Shown: positions 1 to 9,689, numbered from the stretch's first letter. The stretch is 64,000 bases of DNA from Chitinivorax tropicus (GCF_014202905.1 NZ_JACHHY010000010.1:1-64000); one strand, 5' to 3'. Numbers and translations: made by a program. Notes: generated by a model not told the origin, from the letters alone.

Positions 1-80
1 TGAGTACTTTATTTCTTTGATTAACCAGACATCAGTCCGGCAACCCATCCACAAGCACCCACGCTTATCGACTGTATTTT

Positions 81-93
81 TTGTTAAAGATCA
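81..93 (-). promoter_or_regulatory. boxA antitermination element of an rRNA operon leader
   Basis: Read on the minus strand this is TGATCTTTAACAA, one base away from the rrn boxA core GCTCTTTAACA of E. coli. It lies about 60 bases downstream of a strong minus-strand promoter and before the window edge. That is the order promoter, boxA, 16S found in rrn leaders, where NusB/S10 bind boxA to prevent Rho termination. The 16S gene itself would lie left of base 1 and is not visible. Confidence 0.7.
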
Positions 94-151
94 TTCAGTT
101 ACAGCAGCTAAACTATCTTCCGTTCCGCTGTGTCGCTGCGAGAGAGGCCGA

Positions 152-180
152 ACTATACTCACTCACCCACTGGCCGTCAA
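152..180 (-). promoter_or_regulatory. Strong sigma-70 promoter, probably rrn P
   Basis: On the minus strand the -35 TTGACG (175-180) and -10 TATAGT (152-157) are separated by exactly 17 bases. They are followed by a GC-rich discriminator (CGGCC), typical of stringently controlled stable-RNA promoters. The upstream stretch at about 181-235 is A/T rich and could act as an UP element. With the boxA at 81-93 this identifies bases 1-151 as an rRNA operon leader transcribed leftward. The rest of the stretch up to 414 is the upstream region of the acetoacetyl-CoA synthetase gene; I see no gene in it. Confidence 0.7.
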
Positions 181-414
181 CTACTCATTGCAGATTTTTG
201 AAAGAAAATTCATAACACGCTGTTTTTACACAATTGAAAATTCGTATGCATCGCCGCGTCATTCAACTCCAGGCACGGTATTTTTTGTGGCGCGGATGAA
301 TCCCCAATCAACTTTCGAGCAGCCGCACCAAAGCAAGGCAGCAGCGGAGGCCTATAGCGGTGATAGAATCAGTGTTGCCTTACATAATCAGAATTCATTA
401 CAGAGGACAACACC

Positions 415-2370
415 ATGGCCGCTAGCGAAGCACTCTGGTCACCGACACCCAAGCAGATTGAGCAATCCAATATCCAGCGCTTCATCAAACATGTCAACAA
501 GTCACGCTCATTGAAGCTTGATGGCTATCAAGCCCTCTATGATTGGTCAATTGAGCAAATTGAAGCATTTTGGGCGGAGCTGTGGGATTTCTGTGATGTC
601 AAAGCCAGCAAACGCTGGGAAATCACTCTGAAAAATGAAGGCCGGATGCCTGGTGCAGAGTGGTTTGTCGGCGCACGTCTGAATTTTGCCGAAAACTTGC
701 TGCGTTACCGCGACCATCGAGCAGCTTTGCTTTTTCGGGGCGAAGACAAGCTGCAAGCCGAGTACAGTTTTTCTGAGTTGCACGGAGAGGTAGCCAAGGT
801 TGCCCATGCACTGAAACAATTAGGAATCAAGCCGGGGGATCGCGTTGCTGGCTTTCTGCCTAATTTGCCACAAACCGTCATCGCGATGTTGGCAGCGACC
901 AGCCTGGGAGCCATCTGGTCATCATGCTCACCAGATTTTGGCGCAGAAGCGGTCATTGATCGCTTCGGACAGATCGAACCTAAGGTGCTGTTTGCCGTAG
1001 ATGGCTACTTCTATGCAGGCAAAACTATTTCCACCTTGGATCGGGTTGCTGAGATTGCCGACAGGCTGCCGAGCCTTGACAGGTTGGTAGTGGTGCCATA
1101 TCTAGACCCCACGCCAGACTTGGAAGATCTACCCAATGCAATCAATTGGCTTGATTTTGCGGACAATAACGCAAAGGACATCCATTTCGAACAGCTTCCG
1201 TTCGACCATCCGCTTTATATTATGTATTCGAGCGGCACCACTGGTGCGCCAAAATGCATTGTCCATTCCGCTGGTGGCACGCTACTGCAACACCTGAAGG
1301 AACACGTCTTACACGGTGATCTGACTCGCCAGGATCGCCTGTTCTACTTCACCACCTGCGGATGGATGATGTGGAATTGGCAAGTTTCCGCACTGGCCGT
1401 TGGCGCGACCATTGCACTTTATGATGGCTCACCCTTCCACCCCAACGCAAATGTGCTTTGGGACTATGCAGAAGACGAATGCTTCACTGTTTTTGGCACA
1501 AGTGCAAAATATCTATCAGCCCTGGAAAAGGCTGGCGGGCAGCCAGCCAAGACACATGAAATCGATGATCTGAAGGTTGTGCTCTCCACCGGGTCACCTT
1601 TACTGCCAGAAAGCTTCAATTACGTCTATCGCGCCATCAAATCAGATATCCGCTTAAGCTCCATTTCCGGGGGAACAGATATCATCTCCTGCTTTGCCCT
1701 GGGCAACCCGGTACTGCCCGTATACCGTGGGGAATTGCAATGTCGGGGGCTTGGCATGGCCGTCGCCATCTTCAATGACGATGGCAAACCAATTCAAGGA
1801 GAAAAAGGGGAGTTAGTCTGCACCAAGCCTTTCCCATCCATGCCCATCGGCTTCTGGAATGATGCGGACGGCAGCAAGTATCGAAGCGCCTACTTTGAGC
1901 GCTTTACCAACACATGGTGCCATGGTGATTATGCAGAGCTAACTTCGCACAATGGAATCATCATCCACGGGCGATCAGATACCGTACTCAACCCAGGCGG
2001 AGTACGCATTGGCACCGCCGAAATCTACCGTCAGGTTGAAACCTTTCCGGAAATCATGGAATCGATGGCAGTCGGCCAGGAATGGGAAGGAGATGTGCGG
2101 GTGATTCTATTTGTGCGCATGCAGCCCAAACAGTCACTCAGACAAGAACTGATTGAGCGCATCAAATCAAGGATTCGCGAAGGCACCAGCCCACGCCATG
2201 TTCCGGCCAAAATCATCGAGATTGCCGACATCCCGCGCACCATCAATGGCAAGATTGTCGAGCTCGCCGTTCGCAACGTCATTCACGGGCTGCCCGTGAA
2301 GAATAAAGACGCTTTGGCCAACCCAGAAGCACTGGCTCTTTTTGAAAAATTAGCTGATCTACAAAGCTGA
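415..2370 (+). CDS. Acetoacetyl-CoA synthetase (acetoacetate-CoA ligase)
   Basis: Activates acetoacetate to acetoacetyl-CoA via an acyl-adenylate, feeding ketone-body or polyhydroxybutyrate carbon into central metabolism in the cytoplasm. At 651 residues it has the usual length of this family. It opens with the acetyl-CoA-synthetase-type N-terminal domain (about 40-100), followed by the AMP-binding P-loop YSSGTTGAPK at 271-280. The C-terminal domain ends with the PRTINGK motif, whose catalytic lysine is K613. The stretch NPGGVRIGTAEIYRQVE is typical of acetoacetyl- rather than acetyl-CoA synthetases. The ATG is preceded by AGGA at a good distance. It is a single gene, divergent from the rRNA promoter to its left. 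Confidence 0.93.
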   Translation: MAASEALWSPTPKQIEQSNIQRFIKHVNKSRSLKLDGYQALYDWSIEQIEAFWAELWDFCDVKASKRWEITLKNEGRMPGAEWFVGARLNFAENLLRYRDHRAALLFRGEDKLQAEYSFSELHGEVAKVAHALKQLGIKPGDRVAGFLPNLPQTVIAMLAATSLGAIWSSCSPDFGAEAVIDRFGQIEPKVLFAVDGYFYAGKTISTLDRVAEIADRLPSLDRLVVVPYLDPTPDLEDLPNAINWLDFADNNAKDIHFEQLPFDHPLYIMYSSGTTGAPKCIVHSAGGTLLQHLKEHVLHGDLTRQDRLFYFTTCGWMMWNWQVSALAVGATIALYDGSPFHPNANVLWDYAEDECFTVFGTSAKYLSALEKAGGQPAKTHEIDDLKVVLSTGSPLLPESFNYVYRAIKSDIRLSSISGGTDIISCFALGNPVLPVYRGELQCRGLGMAVAIFNDDGKPIQGEKGELVCTKPFPSMPIGFWNDADGSKYRSAYFERFTNTWCHGDYAELTSHNGIIIHGRSDTVLNPGGVRIGTAEIYRQVETFPEIMESMAVGQEWEGDVRVILFVRMQPKQSLRQELIERIKSRIREGTSPRHVPAKIIEIADIPRTINGKIVELAVRNVIHGLPVKNKDALANPEALALFEKLADLQS

Positions 2371-2463
2371 TCATACAAGCCAGCGCACCCGCTTGGCTTG
2401 TTCAGATGACTCATGCCTTATGGCATTCACCCCAAACCAAACGACGACCTGCCCGAGGCGGGC

Positions 2464-2480
2464 AGCTGAGAATCTCAGCT
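2464..2480. terminator. Short hairpin downstream of acetoacetyl-CoA synthetase
   Basis: AGCTGAG-AAT-CTCAGCT is a perfect 7-bp stem with a three-base loop, followed on the plus strand by TTGATC and then A runs. Without a T-tract on the plus strand it is a weak terminator candidate, or a stabilising 3' hairpin for the upstream mRNA. Confidence 0.4.
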
Positions 2481-2494
2481 TGATCAAAAAAACA

Positions 2495-2520
2495 AAAACG
2501 CCGGATTGATCCGGCGTTTT
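2495..2520 (-). terminator. Rho-independent terminator of tRNA-Ile2 (may act both ways)
   Basis: AAAACGCCGG-ATTGAT-CCGGCGTTTT forms a 10-bp stem with a 6-base loop. On the minus strand it is followed by a T-rich run (complement of 2485-2494), which fits termination of the tRNA at 2526-2602. On the plus strand it ends in TTTT and could also stop read-through from the synthetase gene. Confidence 0.8.
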
Positions 2521-2525
2521 ATATT

Positions 2526-2602
2526 TGGTGGGCCCTCCGGGACTCGAACCCGGGACCAAAGGATTATGAGTCCTCTGCTCTAACCGACTGAGCTAAAGGC
2601 CC
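2526..2602 (-). tRNA. tRNA with CAT anticodon, most likely tRNA-Ile2 (lysidine type)
   Basis: A complete 77-nt cloverleaf with encoded CCA. The acceptor stem GGGCCTT pairs with AGGGCCC, and the anticodon loop is CTCATAA. The body resembles E. coli ileX (acceptor GGCCC, ACTCATAATC anticodon arm, TTGGTC variable region) more than elongator Met tRNA, which normally has a GGCTACG acceptor. I therefore favour tRNA-Ile(CAU), read as AUA after TilS modification. Elongator tRNA-Met remains the alternative. Confidence 0.85.
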
Positions 2603-2664
2603 GAAGCCCGCCATTATAGCAGGTTTTGCGGCAAATCCAAGCCGGATACGCCGCACAGGCCAAA

Positions 2665-4614
2665 TTACTGCGAGCTCTCATTGTTATCCAAGAAACTCTT
2701 CAAGCGCTCGGAACGGGTTGGGTGGCGCAACTTCCGTAAGGCTTTGGCTTCGATCTGTCGAATTCGCTCACGCGTCACATCAAACTGCTTACCCACTTCC
2801 TCCAAGGTATGATCGGTATTCATTTCAATACCGAAACGCATGCGGAGAACTTTGGCCTCGCGTGGGGTGAGCGTATCCAAGACCTCTTTCGTCGCCTCGC
2901 GCAAGCCTGCGTAGACTGCCGCATCGCTCGGCGCCAACGTCACCGCATCCTCGATGAAATCGCCCAGGTGTGAATCATCATCATCACCAATTGGCGTCTC
3001 CATCGAAATGGGCTCCTTGGAGATTTTCATGATCTTACGGATCTTCTCCTCTGGCATTTCCATCTTGACCGCCAACAAGGCCGGATCGGGCTCCAAACCC
3101 GTTTCCTGCAGAATCTGCCGGGAAATACGGTTCATCTTGTTGATCGTTTCGATCATATGCACCGGAATACGGATGGTGCGGGCCTGATCCGCAATTGAGC
3201 GGGTGATCGCCTGCCTGATCCACCAGGTCGCATAGGTCGAGAATTTATAACCACGGCGATATTCGAACTTATCCACCGCTTTCATCAGGCCGATATTGCC
3301 CTCTTGGATCAAGTCCAGGAACTGCAGACCCCGGTTGGTATACTTCTTGGCAATGGAGATCACCAGTCGCAAGTTGGCCTCGATCATCTCACGCTTGGCG
3401 CGACGGGCACGGGCCTCACCCGTGGACATCTGACGATTGATTTCCTTGAGGTCTTTGATCGGGATCATCGCCTGCTCTTGAATCACAGCCAGTTTCTTCT
3501 GCGCCTCAAAAATGGCGTGTTTCTGCCGCTCGATTGATTCGCTATAGGGCTTGGCCAAGCCGATTTGATCCAATACCCAGTCGTGATCGACCTCATGCCC
3601 AGGAAAGCTCTTGATGAACATTTCTCTCGGCATGCCAGCTCGATTCACACAGATCTCCATGATTTCGCGCTCGAAACCACGAATTTCCTCAACCTGCCTG
3701 CGTAGCGCGTCGCACATGGCCTCAATCTGCTTGACCGTGAAGCGGATATTCAGCAGCTCAGCGGAAATAGCCACCTGAGCTTCGGTATACTGCTTACTGG
3801 CCGGGCCGGACTTCTGTAGCGCCTTGATCATCTTGTCATACAGCGGGCGAATGATCGCAAACTTGGCGAGCATATCGGCCTTCAGCTGTTCAAGGTTGGC
3901 GCTCATGGCGCCGCCGCCACCGCCCTCCTCGTCTTCCTCTTCTTCTTCGCCCGCGACCAGTTCTTCCTCTTCGCTAGGCTCTTTGAATTCCGCTTCTTCT
4001 TCCTCGACAGCATTCGGATCGACAATACCATCGATGAATTCGTCAACCCGCAGCTCATCCTTTTCCACTGCATCCGCCAAGCGCAGCATCTCGGCAATGG
4101 TCATCGGGCAGGCAGAGATCGCCTGAATCATGTGCTTCAGGCCCTCCTCAATGCGCTTGGCGATTTCGATTTCGCCTTCACGCGTCAGGAGCTCAACCGT
4201 CCCCATTTCCCGCATGTACATCCGGACAGGGTCGGTGGTTCGGCCAAATTCAGAATCGACAGTAGAAAGCGCAGCTTCGGCCTCTTCCACCGCATCATCA
4301 TCAGCAACAGGCGGCGTTGCGTCCGACATCAACAGTTGTTCGGCATCGGGCGCTTCGTCATACACCTGAATGCCCATATCTGCGATCATACTGATGATGC
4401 CTTCGATCTGCTCGGCATCCAGCATGTCTTCTGGCAGATGGTCATTGATTTCGGCAAAGGTCAGGTAACCACGCTCTTTGCCCAGCACAATCAATGTCTT
4501 GAGGCGCGCACGACGTGCCTCGGCGTCAGCCGGCGACATCGGGCGACCACTCGGGGTGCTTTCCTTCTCGGGCTGAGGGATGTCAGGCTTGTCGAATTCT
4601 TGATCTGCCGCCAT
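2665..4614 (-). CDS. rpoD: RNA polymerase primary sigma factor RpoD (sigma-70)
   Basis: Housekeeping sigma factor directing RNA polymerase to most promoters. The 649-residue protein has region 1.1 at the N-terminus and the long acidic non-conserved insert between regions 1.2 and 2 (E/D/G run at about residues 190-215) seen in proteobacterial RpoD. Region 2.3-2.4 reads [20 protein letters not shown], and the region 4.2 helix-turn-helix contains [17 protein letters not shown] near the C-terminus. It is the last gene of the rpsU-yqeY-dnaG-rpoD operon, separated from dnaG by 353 bp that carry their own -10 element. The start ATG at 4614 lies 39 bases below that promoter. Confidence 0.97.
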   Translation of the reverse strand: MAADQEFDKPDIPQPEKESTPSGRPMSPADAEARRARLKTLIVLGKERGYLTFAEINDHLPEDMLDAEQIEGIISMIADMGIQVYDEAPDAEQLLMSDATPPVADDDAVEEAEAALSTVDSEFGRTTDPVRMYMREMGTVELLTREGEIEIAKRIEEGLKHMIQAISACPMTIAEMLRLADAVEKDELRVDEFIDGIVDPNAVEEEEAEFKEPSEEEELVAGEEEEEDEEGGGGGAMSANLEQLKADMLAKFAIIRPLYDKMIKALQKSGPASKQYTEAQVAISAELLNIRFTVKQIEAMCDALRRQVEEIRGFEREIMEICVNRAGMPREMFIKSFPGHEVDHDWVLDQIGLAKPYSESIERQKHAIFEAQKKLAVIQEQAMIPIKDLKEINRQMSTGEARARRAKREMIEANLRLVISIAKKYTNRGLQFLDLIQEGNIGLMKAVDKFEYRRGYKFSTYATWWIRQAITRSIADQARTIRIPVHMIETINKMNRISRQILQETGLEPDPALLAVKMEMPEEKIRKIMKISKEPISMETPIGDDDDSHLGDFIEDAVTLAPSDAAVYAGLREATKEVLDTLTPREAKVLRMRFGIEMNTDHTLEEVGKQFDVTRERIRQIEAKALRKLRHPTRSERLKSFLDNNESSQ

Positions 4615-4967
4615 AGGTTCCGTTCCTGATTTCCAAACTGAAAAAGCTGTTGATTATACCCAAGTTATAGACCGATTTGTTAGCCATTGATTCAATGTAC
4701 GCCAATATTTCAGCCCAACTTTGACAAAACATGTATCGATTTGCATCGATTACCGCTCTTTGCATGATGGGAAATACACGTTCATGCATCTCCACCACAG
4801 ATTCACACCCTCCACCGACTCGATTTCAAGGCGGAATCAGGGGCAAAGCACCTCTCTTAATCAAGGTGGATGCAGAGGAGGACAGTCCACCGCACCCAAC
4901 GGTGATCGGCTCGATCTCGTCAATGCGTGAAAGCTTATAGCGGAACAGTGACCCGCACCTACTCGCC
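4615..4967 (-). promoter_or_regulatory. dnaG-rpoD intergenic region with candidate rpoD promoter
   Basis: These 353 bases contain no convincing gene. On the minus strand a TATAAT box preceded by TGGG (extended -10 style) lies at 4653-4658, about 39 bases upstream of the rpoD ATG. Its -35 (AACAAA, 17-base spacer) is poor. A separate promoter in front of rpoD is known in E. coli, where it gives heat-inducible or growth-phase control independent of rpsU-dnaG. I propose the same here from position only. Confidence 0.5.
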
Positions 4968-6779
4968 TCAGTCGCTTGCAGGTTGCGATTTTGCCAAAGC
5001 AAGTTGTCGCAACAATTCTTTCTCTTCTTCGGACAGGCTGCTAGGCGAGAAATTCTTGTCGGTCATGACATGCGTCATCTGGCCACGCCATTGCTGCTTG
5101 GACACATACTCTATCAATCTGGTGACGGCATCGTTCAATTCAACCCACGCCTCTTCATCAGAAAACTCTTCATGCTCCTCCATAGCCGTGCTCAGCACCC
5201 GCCGAAGCACCCCTTCATGTTCGGACTCGCGAAAGCATTCCAAGACCTGTGCGGCAGTGGCCAGCCCTGGGTGTTCAATCAAATATTCATAAAGCGCATA
5301 TAGCGCAGCCATCTCCGGATGCTCACCCGCCCATGCAGGCAGAGCAATATGCTGCGCCCATCCGGGCGCGCGCAAAAACCATTCAATGACTTTACGCTCG
5401 ATTGAAGGCGCTTGCCGCCGCCCAGTGCGAAATGGCACAGGTTTGGATCTGGACTTGCCATAGCGGGACTGCGCAACGCGGATACCCAACAGACGATCGA
5501 GCTCATCGGATTCGATCCCCAGTATTTCCGCAAGCCGCTTTCTCAGCATCAAACTGAGCGCCTGCGCCGGAATCTGGGTGATCAACGGTTGAGCAAGTTT
5601 GATCATCCTTGCCCGACCCTCATCAGTCTGCAAGTCCACTTTTGCGGACAGCTCGCGCAGCATGAATGCCGTCAGGGGCAGCGCATCCCTGGCCATCACG
5701 TCTTCGAATGCCTCTTTGCCAAAATGCCTGACATAGCTATCTGGGTCTTCATCTTCCGGCAAAAACAGGAAATCCAGGCGCTTATCATCCTGCAGTTGGG
5801 GAAGCGCGTTTTCCAAAGCACGCCAGGCCGCTTTTCGCCCCGCCTTATCGCCGTCAAAACAGAACACCAGGTGATCGGTATGCCGCATCAGCTTTTGCAG
5901 GTGAATGGCTGTCGTAGCCGTCCCCAAGGTTGCTACTGCATAGCCAACACCATATTGGGCAAGGGATACCACATCCATATACCCCTCGACCACCAGCACC
6001 TTGCCAGCATCACGGATGGCCTGTCGGGCCTGATACAAGCCGTAAAGCTCTCGCCCCTTTTCAAACAACACGGTTTCTGGGGAGTTCAGATATTTGGGCT
6101 CCCCCTTATCCATCACCCGACCACCAAAGCCGATGATGGCCCCACGCTGATTCACAATTGGGAACATCACCCGATCATTGAAGAAATCGTAGCGGCGGCC
6201 ATCTTTTTCCTTCACCAGACCTGACTCGATCAAAGCCGGGTTGGTGTCATAATCTGTAAACGCACCCTTCAATCCGCTCCAGCCATCTGGCGCAAAGCCC
6301 AAGCCAAAGCGCGCTGCGATTTCGCCCGACACACCACGCCTTTTCAAGTACTGGATTGCATGCGGTGCTTGCTTCAGCTGATTGCGGTAGTAGATGCAAG
6401 CCGCCCGCATCACGCCCGGCAAATCCAGCGCCTCTACTTCAGCACGCTTCTGTGCCGCTTGACGCGCCTCCGGCGTCCGCTCTTCTGCTGGAACCTGCAT
6501 CCCCACCGACTGCGCCAATTCGGTGACCGCCTCAATAAAGTTGAGGCCCGCGTGCTCCATGACAAATGTGATGACCGTGCCATTTGCACCACAGCCAAAG
6601 CAGTGATAGAACTGCTTGACCGGGCTGACATAGAAGGAAGGTGTTTTTTCGTTATGAAAAGGACAGCAGGCTTTGTATTCGCTGCCAGATTTTTTGAGCG
6701 GGACGTAACGATCCACCACGTCGACAATGTCAACACGGTTGAGCAAATCCTGAATAAAACTATCGGGGATACGAGACAC
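4968..6779 (-). CDS. dnaG: DNA primase DnaG
   Basis: Synthesises RNA primers for lagging-strand replication, loaded by DnaB. The N-terminal zinc site is CCPFHNEK plus CFGCG, followed by the RNA polymerase core and TOPRIM motifs (VVEGYMDV and FDGDKAGRKA). The C-terminal helicase-binding domain is at about 450-600. The frame extends to a TTG at 6803. I prefer the GTG at 6779, because the protein then begins V(M)SRIPDSFIQDLL, matching the AGRIP start of other DnaG proteins. The first eight codons of the longer form have no family counterpart. This gives about 603 residues, within the usual range. A terminator-like hairpin lies just upstream. Confidence 0.95.
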   Translation of the reverse strand: MSRIPDSFIQDLLNRVDIVDVVDRYVPLKKSGSEYKACCPFHNEKTPSFYVSPVKQFYHCFGCGANGTVITFVMEHAGLNFIEAVTELAQSVGMQVPAEERTPEARQAAQKRAEVEALDLPGVMRAACIYYRNQLKQAPHAIQYLKRRGVSGEIAARFGLGFAPDGWSGLKGAFTDYDTNPALIESGLVKEKDGRRYDFFNDRVMFPIVNQRGAIIGFGGRVMDKGEPKYLNSPETVLFEKGRELYGLYQARQAIRDAGKVLVVEGYMDVVSLAQYGVGYAVATLGTATTAIHLQKLMRHTDHLVFCFDGDKAGRKAAWRALENALPQLQDDKRLDFLFLPEDEDPDSYVRHFGKEAFEDVMARDALPLTAFMLRELSAKVDLQTDEGRARMIKLAQPLITQIPAQALSLMLRKRLAEILGIESDELDRLLGIRVAQSRYGKSRSKPVPFRTGRRQAPSIERKVIEWFLRAPGWAQHIALPAWAGEHPEMAALYALYEYLIEHPGLATAAQVLECFRESEHEGVLRRVLSTAMEEHEEFSDEEAWVELNDAVTRLIEYVSKQQWRGQMTHVMTDKNFSPSSLSEEEKELLRQLALAKSQPASD

Positions 6780-6806
6780 GTCAAGCCACACAGGTAAAGA
6801 CAAGAA

Positions 6807-6834
6807 AATTGCGCAGCCATTATGCTGCGCAATT
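6807..6834 (-). terminator. Terminator-like attenuator between yqeY and dnaG
   Basis: AATTGCGCAGC-CATTAT-GCTGCGCAATT is a perfect 11-bp stem. On the minus strand it is followed by TTTTCTTGTCTTT, running into the dnaG start region. E. coli has a leaky terminator at the same place (between rpsU and dnaG) that keeps primase scarce relative to S21. I infer the same dosage role. Confidence 0.75.
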
Positions 6835-6967
6835 CATGGGCCAACTATGACACCGCTTGCCGAGCACCGCCACAGGCACCCTAAGCGACCCATACCATCT
6901 CATGACATGGGTCAGGCTCTATCACTAACAGCCGGAAAGGATATGAGCGAGCCGGGCCGAACCACCA

Positions 6968-7414
6968 TCAGCCAGCCAGCTTGACCTTGACCAATTGCGA
7001 CACCTTGGTCATATCCGCACGGCCCGCCAACTTGGGTTTCAACACCCCCATCAGCTTACCCATATCCTGCGGCCCGGCAGCGCCAACCTGCGCAATGGCG
7101 GAAACCACTTCAGCCTCGATCTCTACATCGGATAACTGCGTTGGCATGTAGGCTTGCAACACTGTCATTTCGAATTTCTCATTATCTGCCAGGTCCTGAC
7201 GGCCAGCAGCTTCATACTGAGTGATCGAGTCCCGGCGTTGTTTGAGCATCTTGTCAATGATGGCAACAATATGCTCATCTGTCAGCTCGACGCGCTCATC
7301 GACCTCTTTTTGCTTCATCGCCGCAGTCAACAGACGAATAGCAGAGAGACGTTGGGCATTTTTTTCCCGCATCGCGTTCTTCATGTCATCTTGAATGCGT
7401 TGCTTCAAACTCAT
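6968..7414 (-). CDS. yqeY: GatB/YqeY domain protein
   Basis: A 148-residue YqeY-family protein related to the C-terminal tRNA-binding domain of GatB, the amidotransferase subunit that makes Gln-tRNA and Asn-tRNA. It carries the family pattern LKQRIQDDMKNAMR at the start, LRLLTAAMKQKE-like helices, and the C-terminal GKLMGVLKPKLAGRADM. The ATG at 7414 is chosen over one at 7429 because GGAGAG sits 8 bases upstream of it and the earlier ATG would overlap that site. It is inserted between rpsU and dnaG in the macromolecular synthesis operon, a common order in betaproteobacteria. Its precise function is not established. Confidence 0.9.
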   Translation of the reverse strand: MSLKQRIQDDMKNAMREKNAQRLSAIRLLTAAMKQKEVDERVELTDEHIVAIIDKMLKQRRDSITQYEAAGRQDLADNEKFEMTVLQAYMPTQLSDVEIEAEVVSAIAQVGAAGPQDMGKLMGVLKPKLAGRADMTKVSQLVKVKLAG

Positions 7415-7443
7415 CGGTTTTCTCTCCATTTCCTAAAAACGAA

Positions 7444-7470
7444 AAAGGCCGCTAACAACTAGCGGCCTTT
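7444..7470 (-). terminator. Terminator/attenuator after rpsU
   Basis: AAAGGCCGCTA-ACAAC-TAGCGGCCTTT is an 11-bp perfect stem. On the minus strand it is followed by TTTTTCGTTTTT, a good intrinsic terminator. It lies between rpsU and yqeY, so most transcripts probably end after rpsU, with partial read-through into yqeY-dnaG-rpoD. Confidence 0.8.
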
Positions 7471-7491
7471 CCTGTGCCTTCAAGCGGCTGA

Positions 7492-7704
7492 TCAGTACAG
7501 CTTCGGCGGCAGTTGTTGGCTGCGCAGGCGCTTGTAATGACGCTTGACGGCCGCAGCAAGTTTGCGCTTACGTTCAGCGGTCGGCTTCTCGTAGAACTCA
7601 CGAGCACGCAACTCGGTCAACAGACCGGTTTTCTCGACAGTACGCTTGAAACGACGCAGAGCCACTTCGAAAGGCTCGTTTTCCTTGACGCGGACGCTAG
7701 GCAT
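7492..7704 (-). CDS. rpsU: 30S ribosomal protein S21
   Basis: A basic 70-residue protein starting [20 protein letters not shown] and ending in an Arg/Lys/Tyr-rich tail, exactly the length of proteobacterial S21. S21 sits on the 30S platform and promotes base pairing between the anti-Shine-Dalgarno region and mRNA. It is the first gene of the operon with yqeY, dnaG and rpoD, and divergent from tsaD. The frame is open much further upstream, but no family homology exists before the ATG at 7704. Confidence 0.96.
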   Translation of the reverse strand: MPSVRVKENEPFEVALRRFKRTVEKTGLLTELRAREFYEKPTAERKRKLAAAVKRHYKRLRSQQLPPKLY

Positions 7705-7892
7705 TGATATCGACCTCAATTCTAAAGGTATGGTTAATCGGGGGTAAAACGGCATTATGCCAGCTTGCTCAAGCTTTTCAAAGCAAAACTTGCGCGCCAT
7801 TGCAAGCTCATCCAGAAAGTGTTGTTTGTGCGCCATGCGCTCAGCACGGTAAAATCGACGGTTAGCCATGACACAGTGAATTGGATGACAGC

Positions 7893-8918
7893 ATGTTGGT
7901 TTTGGGTATTGAGACTTCTTGTGATGAGAGCGGCGTTGCGTTATATGACTCAGAGCAAGGGTTGCTCGCACATCAGTTACACACCCAGATGGCCATGCAT
8001 GCCGAATATGGCGGCGTCGTACCTGAGTTGGCATCACGCGACCACATCCGTCGAATCCTTCCACTAACCGAGGCCTGCCTGAAGTCTGCAGGAAAGACAC
8101 TGCGGGACATCGATGCCATTGCCTACACCGAAGGCCCAGGACTGGCGGGGGCTTTGCTGGTTGGGGCCAGTGTCGCCAACGCCCTGGCTTTTGCACTCGA
8201 CAAACCTGTTATTGGCATTCATCACCTGGAAGGTCATTTGTTATCCCCCTTGCTCGCCACGCCTGCGCCGACATTTCCATTCATTGCTCTATTGGTTTCT
8301 GGCGGCCACAGCCAACTGATGGAGGTCACCGGGGTAGGCCAATACACACTGCTTGGCGAAACATTGGATGACGCGGCGGGTGAGGCTTTTGATAAAACAG
8401 CCAAGCTGCTGGGCTTGGGCTACCCTGGCGGTCCAGCTCTGTCCAGATTGGCGGAGCAAGGCAATCCAAAGCGGTTTTCACTGCCACGCCCCATGTTGCA
8501 CTCTCCTGACCTGGATTTCAGCTTCTCAGGTCTGAAAACGGCTGTATTGACATTGGTACGCGAACAGAAACAGCTGGATGACTCAACGCGAGCAGATATC
8601 TGCGCCGCCTTCCAGGAGGCGATGGTGGAAGTGCTGGTTGCCAAATCACTGAAGGCGCTGAAGCAAACTGGGCACCGCCAGCTGGTCATCGCCGGTGGTG
8701 TAGGTGCAAACAAGCAACTGCGACAGCACCTGGATGCCGCTGCCAGCAGGAAAAGGTTCTCCGTGTTCTATCCACCATTGGAATTTTGTACCGACAATGG
8801 TGCCATGATCGCCTTTGCTGGCGCGCTACGGCTGAGCCAGGCGCAGAGAGGATCGGGAAGCTTTGGCGTCCGGCCCCGGTGGGATCTTGGCAGCCTGTGC
8901 GCTGTCGATCCAACCTGA
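7893..8918 (+). CDS. tsaD: tRNA N6-adenosine threonylcarbamoyltransferase TsaD
   Basis: Transfers the threonylcarbamoyl group to A37 of ANN-decoding tRNAs, working with TsaB and TsaE. The ASKHA-fold protein begins [16 protein letters not shown] and holds the iron-binding HHLEGH motif. It also has the nucleotide-binding stretches [19 protein letters not shown] and [11 protein letters not shown], and ends at a normal 341 residues. The ATG at 7893 matches the family start; a TTG 12 bases upstream is in frame but adds only four residues. It is divergent from rpsU, the conserved tsaD-rpsU pairing of proteobacteria. Confidence 0.96.
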   Translation: MLVLGIETSCDESGVALYDSEQGLLAHQLHTQMAMHAEYGGVVPELASRDHIRRILPLTEACLKSAGKTLRDIDAIAYTEGPGLAGALLVGASVANALAFALDKPVIGIHHLEGHLLSPLLATPAPTFPFIALLVSGGHSQLMEVTGVGQYTLLGETLDDAAGEAFDKTAKLLGLGYPGGPALSRLAEQGNPKRFSLPRPMLHSPDLDFSFSGLKTAVLTLVREQKQLDDSTRADICAAFQEAMVEVLVAKSLKALKQTGHRQLVIAGGVGANKQLRQHLDAAASRKRFSVFYPPLEFCTDNGAMIAFAGALRLSQAQRGSGSFGVRPRWDLGSLCAVDPT

Positions 8919-9107
8919 ATACAGGCTACCGATACACAGCCATCTGGGCTGGCCAGCACACATCTGCCGGTGCGCCGACATTGGTGGCTGGTTGATTCCT
9001 ACATGGGCCTCACACCGGCGCCTCGGCGCAGGCTGGGAGAAGCTGCTATTCAGCCGTGCCACCCAGCCATATCGAGTGGAAGCTGATCACTCAGCCACGC
9101 GTGTTCA

Positions 9108-9689
9108 TCATACATTCTGGCAGTCGGGGTTCTTCCCGGTGATCCCTTTGTAAAATGCCTGAATCTCCGCCATATCCTTTTCAATATTGCCAGTTGGATA
9201 AAAAACCGGCCCAAATCCGCCTATTTTTTTCTTGAAATCCAGAAAGGCCAAGACAATCGGTACCTGCGCCCCGACTGCGATATGGTAGAAGCCGGTTTTC
9301 CAGTATCGCACCTTGCTACGGGTACCTTCTGGTGGGATGGTAATGACCAAGCGTTCAGACTGGTTATATACATCCACAATCTGCTGAACCAAGTTATTGG
9401 ATTTAGAACGATCCACCGCGATGCCGCCCAGCCAACGCATGATCGGCCCCATTGGCCCGCGGAACAGGCTGCTCTTGCCCATCCAATAGATCTTGGCACG
9501 TGCAGCAAAGCAAATCCCCAGCGTCACCGGAAAATCCCAATTACTGGTGTGTGGCGCGGCAATCATCACGTATTTGGGCAAAGCCGGAAACGAACCTTCA
9601 AGGCGCCAACCCGTCATCTTGAGCATGATGATGGAGATCCAGGCAAATACCGAGCGGACAATAGGGGTATCGAAAATGGTGTAATGCAT
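9108..9689 (-). CDS. PlsC-like 1-acylglycerol-3-phosphate acyltransferase family protein
   Basis: A 193-residue lysophospholipid-acyltransferase-fold protein with the catalytic HX4D motif as APHTSNWD. It also has the substrate motif PPEGTRSK and an N-terminal hydrophobic anchor (about residues 8-28). It is shorter than true PlsC (about 240) and belongs to the small acyltransferase subgroup common in proteobacteria, whose acceptor lipid is not well defined. The ATG at 9689 gives the MHYTIFDTP start seen in relatives; the frame could extend to a TTG at 9761. It is monocistronic, convergent with tsaD. Confidence 0.8.
   Translation of the reverse strand: MHYTIFDTPIVRSVFAWISIIMLKMTGWRLEGSFPALPKYVMIAAPHTSNWDFPVTLGICFAARAKIYWMGKSSLFRGPMGPIMRWLGGIAVDRSKSNNLVQQIVDVYNQSERLVITIPPEGTRSKVRYWKTGFYHIAVGAQVPIVLAFLDFKKKIGGFGPVFYPTGNIEKDMAEIQAFYKGITGKNPDCQNV

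Noticed and set aside
17-514. 165-residue frame at the left edge
   Set aside because: Overlaps the rRNA promoter, boxA and the start of the acetoacetyl-CoA synthetase gene; no protein-like composition or ribosome binding site.
5412-6224. 270-residue frame antisense to dnaG
   Set aside because: Shadow of a well-supported gene; no recognisable domain.
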